Part shown: piece after piece, positions 49,301 through 61,300 of the stretch | Layout of the letters: each line of letters begins with the position of its first letter | Position numbering within the stretch: the stretch's first letter is position 1 | DNA from: Chlorops oryzae | Lineage: Eukaryota; Arthropoda; Insecta; Diptera; Chloropidae | Direction of reading: 5' to 3' | Assembly (NCBI GenBank): GCA_020466095.1 | Contig: CM035807.1 | Location: forward strand, 26,833,144 to 26,897,143 | DNA length: 64,000 nucleotides | Notes under the pieces: model-generated | Told to the model about the DNA's origin: nothing | The model's input: only the letters and a program-made list of their open reading frames with translations | Databases searched by the model: none | Translations under genes and position numbers: made by a program

Positions 49301-52300
49301 CTCAGGAGATCAGATTACGATTGAGGAGTTTAAAAATAAAAGGGCTTTGTTTTTTAAAAGAAAATTCGCATTGTTTTTGCCATCTGAAAGTGGTATTAAA
49401 TGACCTTTTATATAAATGAATATGAACATAAGAAAATGTGTTTTTAGTTTTGACCCCATTTTGAATATTTTGTGTTAAAATTAAAATCAAAGAAATACTT
49501 GCTTAAAGAAAATTCAATACTTTTCTGTTAAAAAACATATTCGCATGAATGGGTAAAATTAGTGCACATCTTTTCTTTTTAACTAAAACAAAAAGAAAAA
49601 AAAGCCTTTCTCTCACTAAATAAAAGAACTTTTCACTGCAGCCCCATTTTTAATGACTCATTTTTTTCTTTTTTTTTTTTTTTTTGTTTTTCAATGTTTA
49701 TGAGAAAAAATTGTTTTTGCGGTCTTGAAACAATGATTTTTTTTATTTATTTATTTATTTTTTTTTTTTTTTTGTAAAAGTAAATAAGAAAAACAATGGG
49801 GCCGCCATTCTTGTCAGCGTGGGCCAGGTTTGTACAGAAGAAAATAAGAAAAATAATCAATAATGAAAACTTGTGTTGTGATGCCAAATGTTTTATGTCT
49901 TAAAAAACACTGCATAATTATGTCAATTTTCTTTTTATTTATGGAATTTATTCAGTGGGTATTACTTTTCTTTGGAATTCGCTTTTTACACTACAAGAAA
50001 AACTTTGGTCAAAATTTATAGTCATTTAAACAGTTTTATGAACTGACAAAAAAAAAAAAATAAGTCAATTACAGTCAATAAGTGGACACCAAATGCCACT
50101 AATTTTTTTTTAACTCATGACATGAGGAGGGTACTGGAGGGGTATTTTCTAATATTTACCATCTGAAAGATATTCTAATCAAGTGTATTCAAGGAGGAAA
50201 TGTCTTTCTTCATATAAGAGTATCAATTTATGAGGCTATCACTGTACATAGAAGATTTCGTAACGGCGTTGCCAGATGACTTTCCTTTCAAAGCTATTTT
50301 TTTTTTGTAGATTCCACTTATTTTTATCTTTATTTTTTTTTATTTATTTATTTTATTTTTTTTTTTTTTGTTTAGAAATATTCTTTAAAATATAAAATTT
50401 TTGCTTTGTGGGCGAAAACAGGGAAATATTTCCAAATACAGTACACTCAGGATAACGTCAACCCCCTATTCCGTCAACACCCCAAAACGTCAACACCTTT
50501 TTATTTACATTGACTATTCTAAAACGTCAACAAAACCTAAAAGCTCTAAAAGGTAAACTCTGCGTAATAGAAAATTTTAGCTGGAATTACGTATAGAATA
50601 CGAAATTCTCTGATTTTCGGGAACCTCCTTTTGTGCAAACAATGTAGTTTTTGCTCTCTTTGTTCAGTTGTGTCTCGAAATTTTTGATGTTGCGCGTATA
50701 AAATGAGCTCTAAAAAACTCATATAAAATATTTTTTCAATTTTTACAAATACATAAACATTTGTTTGAATCAGATTATTGGTTTGCTTTAGTTTATACTA
50801 AAAAATCGTGTAAAACTATAGTCCCGACTATGTTTTGATCTAAAATGAGGACAATCAAAAACGTCAACAATCTGGTAAACCTCAACACTCGCGGTTTTAA
50901 TTAGTTGACGTTATCCCGAGTGTACTGTATTTGTAAAAAAATTTTTTAAATCTTTTTAAAAGGTTTTTCTTATGCCGAGGGTGGCATTCGCATTTCGAGC
51001 CAAAAAGCCTGAAGTGATTGTTCTTAATCACCATATAAAAATGTAATATAAAATGTAGTTTTTCTACGAAAAATTTTTAACTCTATCGTATAAGAGGCCA
51101 ATTATGGTTAAGTAAAAAAAAGAACAAAAACCGGAGACAGGTACTAGGCAAATAAAATATTTACTGCAAAAATCTTTTTTGTTCTTATGTTAATATACCA
51201 TCCGGGCGTGTCTCTCTGGTAACGGTGTTAGGTTTTTTTTGCCCTTATAAACGGTTAATGATAATTTAAATACGCTAATTGTCAATTTAAAATAGAAATT
51301 CGATATTAATTTGAATGAAGGCACTTTTGAAGAATTTCTATACATTTATAATTGAATTATGCTTTGTCACCAAGCCAACTGTATTACATGTTGTTTTTTT
51401 TTACTACGTTTGATTAGAATAGATATAAATACTAATTAAGGCCGATGATTTATTAGCTTCCAGATTAGGAATGCTGACAGGTTTGACAAATACGAGCAGT
51501 CAAAGTTGTCATTTGCGGTTTAATCAGCTCGTTTCCCTGTGTTGTGCCATTTGCAAGGAATTTTTTTTTTAAAGGTGGGCTCTCTTTTCTGAAGAAGACC
51601 TGCTATGACGACATGCTTGGAGAATGTTTTCACCCTTTTTTTTCGGGAAATGTATAAAGTTTCGATTAAAAGCTTCGTGAAATATCGCCTTCAAACGATG
51701 ATCGAAGACGAGATTCCTCCCGGTCAGAAAGCGGTTGATCTCTAATGCAAATTAACTCTAGGAATGCACTCATATTCAATGCGACATTTAGAATCAAACA
51801 TTCCAAAGTGGTATGAGACAAAATGAAATTGAATTGAAAAAAATAATAAACAATATTTCCTTCTAAAAGTACACAGAAAAATTAAATTTTTTAAGCATGT
51901 GAGTGAGTTGAAGGTCTTAGTGCAGCGCACACACTTCTCATTAACAGGGAATGTTATGAATCTTAATTTTTGTGTTCGTGCACAGGGAAAAAATATGATC
52001 ATTTCGTCTTTTCTCCTTCCGAAAGGTGACTTATTGAATGTAAATTATTTCGGCAACCGAGTGAGCCTTGATGACTTAACATTTCCGATTGTCTTGTGTC
52101 TTTTGAGCTGCTTCGTTAGCTTGCATTTTTTATGGCTCCGACGAGTTATTGAACTTCCAAATTTCCAAATTTTTTGTTTGTACATTTATGCGTGGTCATT
52201 ACATCCGTTTGTGTACACATTGAACACTTTTTCTTATAAACGAAAATGTACAAAAAAGTTTGCATGTTGCTGCTCAGTGTATTTAGGTGTATGTCATTGC

Positions 52301-55300
52301 TAAAAGGTGCTTACGAAAGCGTTCAACTGAAGCCATTGACGTTGCATTGTTGGTTTTGCGAGAGGTCGTTGGGATAACCCTAATCCAAAAAAAAAAAAAG
52401 TTAACGAAAGCGACAAACAGTGGGAGACATTGCGCTTCATTTGTGTCGAATCCCCTAGAATGAATACTTAAAAAAAAATAAAATAAAACTTACAAATAAA
52501 AAATATATAAAATAATAAGCACCAAATATATAAAAAAATAAAAAAATAATAACAATTAAAATAACATTGTGCGACATTTTAGAGGTCATGTTTTGTAAAC
52601 AAAAATTTGACGACTGTTTTTGAAAGTGCTCGGTGAGTATAAAAACGCCTCATACTCAGTTTTGTCAAGTCACCTCTACTTTTTTTTTAAATAGACTTCA
52701 AAAAATGGGGCCGAGAATTAAATTACTCACTTACTTATGGCTATATCTCGCAATTCGTTCAATATTTTAATTTCCTATCTATCACAATTCATAGCTCTGA
52801 ACTCATTTTAAATAGTTTTAGTACAAACCGACCCGAAAAAACTATATCTAGTAGGTACAAATTGCAAAAATGCCTAAAATTTGACGTGTTTTTATCATAT
52901 TTTATTTTGTATCGCAATAAACATTTTTGCAAAACTTTTTGATACAAATATAGAATGACTATAACTAAACAACTTATTCATATACACGAACTGCATCCGA
53001 GCAATACTTGATACCGTTTTTCCGCTGCAAAGTTGAACACTTTTTACCAAAAATCGAAAGAAAAAACGCAAAATCACTCTTTGGATATGCACGAAGTTTT
53101 TCAATCCAAAGCAAATGGTTCAGAACCGTGAAAAAAATATGTAATCAGTGTTTCACTATTTTCTTTTCTGGATAATCTGCCAAGACAAAGGGATTTAGGG
53201 AGTTTTTTCTTCAAATTTTTGTTTACAAAATCGTGTCGCACTGTGTAATACTAATAAAAATATTAGAAATAATAAAAATAAAATTATTAGAAATAATAAA
53301 AATAAAAATATTAGAAATAATAATAATAAAAATATTAGAAATAATAATAATAAAAATATTAGAAATAATAATAATAAAAATATTAGAAATAATAATAATA
53401 AAAATATTAGAAATAATTATTATAAAAATAAAAATAATAAAAATTATAAAAATAATAATAAAAATAATAATAAAAATAAAAATTATTTTACAAATAATTA
53501 AAAAAAAAAAATAAACCAAACAAAAAAAAATTAAATCAAGCAAAAAAATAAACCAAACAAAAAAAATTAAATCAAGCAAAAAAATAAACAAAAATTTAAA
53601 TAAATAAAATGAAGGAAAAATAAAAAAAATAAATTGAAGCAGTAATTCAAAAATAACAAAAAATAAATAAATAATTTTTAAAAAATAAAAAAAATAAAAT
53701 ATAAATAAGTATGTACTTATTTAAAAAAAAATTTTTTTTTTAAATAAAAAGTAAAAAATGAAATTTCTTGTATATAAAAAAAAAAAAACAGTGTTGAAGA
53801 TTCTGGCTTCAAGACCTAACTCCATCGTAGTTATGTGATGTCTGAAGAGTTTTTCCCCCATACAGTTCTTTATTTGCTTTTGACGATCAATGTCTTCTAT
53901 AACATTATAAGTTCCATTCATTAATTTAAATCATCATTTCTTTCAAAAATGTCGGAATAAAATTGCACCTCAAAAAAAAAAATTAATTTACGAAAACTGT
54001 CGGCACGCTATTGTCTCCCTTCAAACAATGCTTGGCTTTTCTGTAGCAAATTCTACGTCAATATTTGCATACGTTGGATCAACCTTTGAACCTTAATTCT
54101 CTAAATCGTATTTGGAATTGCTGGCGCTTTACTATTTCGCTATTGAGTCACTGAACGTTTTTCTTTTATTCACTTAGCATTTGGCTTTTTTCTGCTCCAA
54201 TTCAATTGTGGGCGTTGGTGGTGGTTGCTGTCAGTTGAAAGGGCCTCGTTTTTAAAAGAATAAGATAGAAACAAAAAGGGATATTGCGAAAGACAAGAAG
54301 ACGAAACGAAGCAACTTGGAGTGGAAATGAAAATTCACGTATTTAAGCGATTTAATGATAGTATTGAGTATAAAGCATATATAATATGGACAACATTTTT
54401 TCCCTCTCACTTTAAATGACAAAATCAAAAAGAATTTTATAACAATAATAATATAATAAATTATTTAAATTTAACATTCTTCCCACTTAAAACAGATCAG
54501 TGGCGGTGAAATTTTCGGCACTTCTCAAGAGACATTTTCTCAAGAATTTCTTTTATTGACCAAAGACCATTTTCTTCAGAATCCCACTGTCCCGATATCC
54601 GGAAAAAATTAACCTCAGTGACGTCCAATATGTTTACACAAAATTAATTCATTCATTGGAGATGTTTACATTATTGGATATCCTCCGAACCCTCCTAAAA
54701 ATTAGCAAAAAGGCTATAGCCGACTGTGTCCTTCTGAAAGGAATTATAAAGTTTTGTTGTTTTTGAATAGGCACTACCTAAAAACACTGTAGAAACCAAG
54801 GTTTAGGTTCTTATTGCCCAGTGTCATTGAAAATCCTTCCCAGTTAACTCGTTTTCAAATTTCTATATTTCGAAATCTAATTAAGATAGAAAGATGAAAC
54901 AAATTGCGACTGATAGTTACTAAAAAATGGAATGAAAAAATAATTTTACACTAACAAAAAAGATTTCACAAAATAGCAAATAAAATGAAATAGTTTCTTT
55001 TTAATGTATTCCCGTTTTTGCGTCACTTTCTAGGTATTTTTGAAAAATACCTCTGAGTATTACCTTTCACAAAAACATATATATATGTATATATTAACAT
55101 CAAGGGTAGATTTCCTGTTCTGGTAAGACCCTTTCTTCGCCTATAGAAGATATTCCTTCTAAGGATACCACCACGTATCATAGATTTCGAGAAAGGGTTT
55201 GAATTTTCGAACAGCCTTGAGGTCTCAAATGGATTATTGAATAGTATTTTATACAATTTAAAGCCTAAATAATCCCATAACTTTATTCCTTTTTCCGAGA

Positions 55301-58300
55301 AGTCTTTCAATGCTTTAAGATCGTATGATTTGAGAACCTCTGATAACTAGCAGCGAAATACACGGTAAATAATCTTTTTGTTAAGAAACTATAAGACGGA
55401 AAGTGTGTGTAATTTATCTTGATTTCTAATTAATAACGCCATAACCATGAAATTTATCGATTATTTCAATCAAACTGATGGACTTTGATTGTCGTCGTCG
55501 TATCTTATCGACCCGTTCATTATAAAACGCTTTTGTGAATTTTTTGTTCTTAAAAATTGTTGAAAGGTTTTGACTGATAAGCTCTCGAGACTTCATTATA
55601 AAACATACAGTGAAATCCCTACTCAGTGGACATTCTCATAATTTTATAATTTCTCTGATTTTTAGAAGAGCTTTGTTTCTTCTTTGCAAGCGTAAAAGGA
55701 ACTTCCCTACTGATGTTCACTCAACTTGGACTTTACTGTATGAAGGTAGAAAAAATAAATAAAATAAAAAATTAAGGAAACCTTCACATATCATATTTAA
55801 CCCACTTGTGTGAACAATCGTTAATAGCAGCCAATCACGCCATGAAATTTTAGTTCAACTGTCACGAAAATATTCGCGAAAACTTAAAGCCCCAAATCGA
55901 AATCATCGCATAAATTGAATGAAATTGAGAAAATAAAAAAAGGAACATGGAAAAAGGGACACGAAAAAGCAAGAGTTGAACTTTCACTTTTTTTTCGGTT
56001 CGTCAATGCGCCAATTTCATTCCCTTTTATGTAAGTCTGCGCTGCGCCAAGGAAGTGGTGCTTGCACTTCCAAAAAGGGAGAGAGAGAGACAGACAAAAA
56101 AGGAAAGAAAAGAAAATCCGAAATACCCAAACGGGGAGGCGTTGCATTATTTTAAAGTTATTTCTACATAATTTGACATGCAATATACTACGGAACGAGA
56201 GGTTCCATCAGAAGGCGGACGAACATTTTGGGTTTGGAAAAGTTGATGGTTCTATTAAAGTACAGTAGGTACGCCAATGGGTAGACACTAGTTGTTGGAG
56301 TAATATTTTGAGTTAATTATGGTTTATTGAAGCGTTATTATTATCTGCCTTAGGCATGAGTTTTATTATAACAATATCTGATTTCACTTTTAAAAAAATT
56401 TTTGGTTAACCTTCTAGTGCCGTAAATTTTTTTCGAATGAAAAAAATCGGAGAAAAAACGATTTTTAAAAATTTTTTTTTTTTTTTTTTTTATTCCGATA
56501 AAATTAGTCCAGAGTCGGGGCAGGAATTAGAGGGTTAAATAAAAAAAAAAAATTTTTTCTCTCCTCCTAAGGAGGAATTTGAATGAATTAGTATTTTACG
56601 ATATCCGGGAAATCCTCTGTTCTTGTGTGAAGTTCTCTCCTGTTTGAAAAGCTTTATTCGCTTCCATTGCGATGCATTAACTCTGCTTACAATCATAAGC
56701 TTCTTAAGTCTTAAGACTTTATAAATAGAAGTACAATCCTTTAAAATTACAAACCCTTGAGAGGCCAGAGACTGAGTGGAGCGAAAGAAAAACAAGAAAA
56801 ATGCGGAAGTGTCGCCCGCCATTCATAAAAACGAGGAAGCGCCTCCGCCCACCCTACTTGTCGCTTGTGAACTTCAACTTGAGTTGACATTTCTACCTTT
56901 CCCATTTCTACTTTAGGCGTTATCTTCCTCTCTTCCCGTTTGGAAGGTGCAAAAAGGATAATTTTTCAAAAGGCAAAAAACACACGCAGACAACTCGACG
57001 CGACGCGACTCGACTTTATTTATTTATTTTTTTTTTTTTTAATACCTGGAAGTGGAATTTTTGTGTGGAGTGTTTTCTTCCAGCTTAAGAAATGACAATG
57101 AACTTTAGGTTACGTTTCCCTGACGCTGTGTAGAATTTTATAAAGTGTTTCTCATGACAATTGGACTGTCATCGAACCATAATCTGAGTAATTCCAACTA
57201 AGCTATATTTTCAGAAAAAAGTAAACTTTTTGTCACGTCCGAGCATATCTAATTGCCTTTCTGATCTGCATAAAATTTTGATAATGTATGAAAGTCCGGA
57301 AGGAGCTGCGCGATAATAGTTAGAAACAAATATACTATTTTCCACATTCTTCAATTTGGGACTTAAAATTGCTAAAGTAACTGTCACGTCCGTTGGTAAA
57401 TACCCATACAGTGGTTTCTACCAAAAAAAATCCACTTAATAATCCAATCAGTGAAAGGTTAATACATTTTTTTTTGTCAATTTAATATATTTCATGCATT
57501 AAAGAAGGGTTAACAAAATCATTTTTTCTCGAAATTTAATTTTACTTTTTTAATAAGTATATCAGGGGTTAATAAAACCATTGAATGTGAAAAAATAATG
57601 TTTTTTTAACTTTTTAATATCATGCAGTAAAGGATTCGCAAAGCCATTTACTGCGAAAAAAAACCATTTCCCCCCACTTATTTAATATACTTATTATGCG
57701 GTAAAGGGTTAATTTTCCAGACAATTTATTCAACTATCACATATTTTATTGTCTTTAGAAAATAACCTCGTCCATGCTTAGCTCAGTCACTCTGAAAGTA
57801 GACCTATTGTGATTAATGTGAAGTCCATTATCCCATTTATTCCGATTTTGGGATTAGTTAAGTCGAACTATCAAGTCTTTTTGCTTGATACTTAGTCGAG
57901 AGTCTAGGCGATTCTCATAAATAAATCGCTTTAACCATTGAAGTTCACTCATTAGAGACTTACTTAACTGTATTTATTTGATGTGATCGATTTGCTTTGA
58001 AGCCCCAACATCGAAAACGATCAATCCAGAGAGCAAAATGTCTTTACAATCAATCTATAGATACTCTCTCTCTCTCTCTCTCCCTCTCTCTCACAAATCA
58101 TCTTTATCCGATTAAATGTGGTCTTCAAAAAAAATGCATCCAAAAAGTATGCAACGGAAATTTTATAAGTATAATATACCTGTTCAATTGACTACGATGG
58201 TTTGAAAGCCTTACAATTTTGACTAAAAAAATATTTTTACAAAAAAAAAAAAAATTATATGTATGATATTTCTCTCCCCTTTTCAGTTTCATGGGCGTTT

Positions 58301-61300
58301 GTGTTCAAGAAGGGCAATTGCATGCGTTGACTGAATACGTGAATTGCGGCTCGTTGGAACAAATACTGGCCAACAAAGAGGAGATAGCACTGAGTGCTGC
58401 TGTGAAACTAAGACTGGCGCTAGACATAGCGCGCGGCATGGCGTATGTGCACGATAAGGGCATATTTCATCGCGACCTTACGAGCAAGGTGAGTGAGAAA
58501 CATAACTGGAGAGAGTTCATCCGATTGAATTGCATTTATCCTTTGAAATTTTACAGAATGTACTGGTTAGAAAAACTTCCGACGGAGTATTCGAGGCTGT
58601 GGTGGGCGATTTCGGTTTAGCCGCAAAAATCCCTGAAAAACAGTGAGTAGTAGTCTCCTCAAAAGTTATTTCTCTCTCTCTCTCCATCCTCCTAGAAAAA
58701 TGTCTTTAATCGTTTTTGCATTTCCATTCAAAGCAAAAAGACGAGATTGGATACGGTCGGGTCACCGTTCTGGATCAGTCCCGAATGCCTGAAGGGAAAA
58801 TGGTACGATCAGAGGAGCGATGTTTTCTCATTCGGCATAATACAATGTGAAATAATTGCACGCATCGAAGCAGATCCAGATATAATGCCGCGTACGGATT
58901 CCTTCGGATTGGATTATTTAGCCTTCGTTGAGCTGTGCCCTTTGGATACACCACCCGCTTTTCTAAGACTGGCATTCTATTGTTGTATCGTAAGTTGTCG
59001 ATGAGTTGAAATATGAAAAATAAATTATATTAAATTTCCAATATTTTGCAGTATGACGCCAAGAGTCGTCCCACATTTCACGAGGCCGCGAAAAAGCTAA
59101 CCCTTCTCTTCGAGAAATATAGCAACGATGATGACACTGGCAGTGGTAACGGTGTGTCGAGCACTGGCACCAGTCCTTTAAACTCTCTCGACATGTTGCA
59201 CTCATCGCCGAATGGAAGCGATACGGAAACGAAACAACATTCAACGGCAACAACAACAGCACCCGCAACAGCACCCGCAACAGCAGCCGCAACAATGACA
59301 ACGACAACAACGAAGTCCACTCCCAGGAGGGCATCGTCTGGAGCAATGTCGTCGCCGTCGTCAACATCGAGAGCATCGCCGACACATGTAAGCGGTACCT
59401 GTACTCGACAATGCTATCAAAACAGTGCCCTCAAGCATGGTTGTGGAACTCTGAAGGCATGTGAGTCAGATGAGGCGGCAGTTATATGCACAGCGCCAGC
59501 AGGCAGCGCCCTAACGCCATGTCATCAGCATGAGATCACAAAAGATGGTTTCCAATTTCCATCGCAAGCGGTTCGTTCGGCTACAGTTACGCCGAATAAA
59601 AGCGGCAGCTCAGCTGGATACAACGACTTCGAGGATCATATGCTACAGACGCGTGTCCGTCGAGCCACTATGAAATTAGAAGCCGAAATAGTCCTTCAAC
59701 ATCGTCGTTCCCTCAGCGAGCATATCATACATTTTCCATTGCATACAACGCCAAGTGATAAGGCACGATGTCATCAGATTAATCGTCAACGATCGACTAC
59801 CCATTCGCCAACACCACCGCCATCAATGTCACTACGTATGGATTCGTTGTTAGATAATACGCTCTCGGCGCCCGAAGTAACACCACCGCCACCTCCCACG
59901 CCTGTGCTAACGTTGCGCAAAGTTGCCGAGACAATGTGCCTAAAAGATGCACAATATATACCCGTTCGCACCGATCACAATGGCGTTAAGACGAATCCGT
60001 TTACGGCACTGGCACAGCTGCGCGGAGTGAAGAAAATCCTCGGCGCGAATCCGCAGACATATGCCGCTGGTGTTGGTGATCTGTTCAGTTCGTGCTTTGA
60101 GATGACGGCTCCGTTTTTCAATGAGCTTGCGGCATTGCAAAAATCTGCAACAACGGATAAGACTGACAATGTCAAAAAGACAATAGGCAAAGAGCTGAAT
60201 GGTATGGTAACCAACGGATCAGCGCCAATCGAACCAAAGAGCCTACCGGCATCCCCACGTCTATCGAAGCGCACCTTCAATAGCATCGAGATAAAAAGAA
60301 CTCCATCCGCGATACAAAAGCGTTCGAAAAATGTTGCTGCCAAAACTGCACCCACAAAGGCAGGAGGAGGCGGCGGCACAAAAGAAGGCGACGATGACGA
60401 CGATGATGATGATGTTGATGACTGCGCATCGGAAGATGCGGAACAGGATGTCGATGGTGATGGTGATGGCGGCGGAAATTATGCGGATGCAGAATCGAGT
60501 AGCGATGAATCGGCTGGCAGACATGCGCATCAGACTACTTCCGCTGCCCGGAAATACCGTGCCAATTCACTCTACGCACATCCACTGTTCCGCGGGACAG
60601 CCACAAGCGGGAATAGCAGTAACAGCGGCTCCTCAAAAAACGAGGAAATGCCTAATGCATCAAAATGTCCGTCAATGTCGGCAAAAAACTGTACAGCCGT
60701 GACAGTTGTCGATTCAAATTCGTCCGAAGATAGCATCGAAGGCTTAGAGGATAAGACTAAGGAAGTAACAATTACGCCGACAACGAATGCTTCCACAGAT
60801 AATCTAATGAAAAAATTGAGTGCACCGGCGTCGACGATCGCTACACCAGCTTCGGTGTCATCTTCGTCGTGCACAGATTTCGAGCTCAACGAACTGAAGT
60901 CATGCGAGCTGATGATGCCCATCAAGAATACACTGACACGTCGCGACTCAATCGAGAGTGGTTTCTATTCGTGTTTCAATGAGGAATCAGATGCAGCGAA
61001 TAACAGCAACGGCAAGCAATATAATGGAGCATCATCGATTGTCTTCGGATGTGGAAGTAATTGTTGCTTCGAACAACTTAAGTCACAACTGGCGCAAGAT
61101 TCGGCAGCAGCGCTAACATCGAGCCAGCAAACAGAAATCAAGTAAGTGACTGAAGCATACACACACTGGCTTTCCTTCAAAGGAGGAATTCTCTCTAAAT
61201 ATAATTCATTCGAAACCATTCTTTCTTCTCTCTTTTTCATACATCATTCAGTGATAAGCTGGCAAGTCTTTGTCGCTGCTGCTATTATGGAACCTCAGCG

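Larger units (their letters stand above)
40330..58286 (+). other. cdi: cdi intron of about 18 kb
   Basis: This 17,957-bp intron has a GTGAGT donor and a TTTTCAG acceptor. It contains no convincing nested gene. It is populated by inverted-repeat elements at 41568-42184, 42567-42713, 43624-44174, 45567-45919, 45924-46122, 46945-47155, 50072-50244, 50439-50927, 55608-55738 and 56410-56534, plus AT-rich simple repeats at 53225-53720. Confidence 0.88.

Noticed and set aside
61143..61145. TAA as the normal end of cdi
   Set aside because: It falls within a strong splice donor, and downstream blocks in phase look conserved and coding.
59078..61240. Minus-strand frames across cdi exons E and F
   Set aside because: Shadows of the coding strand, without kinase or other domain content.
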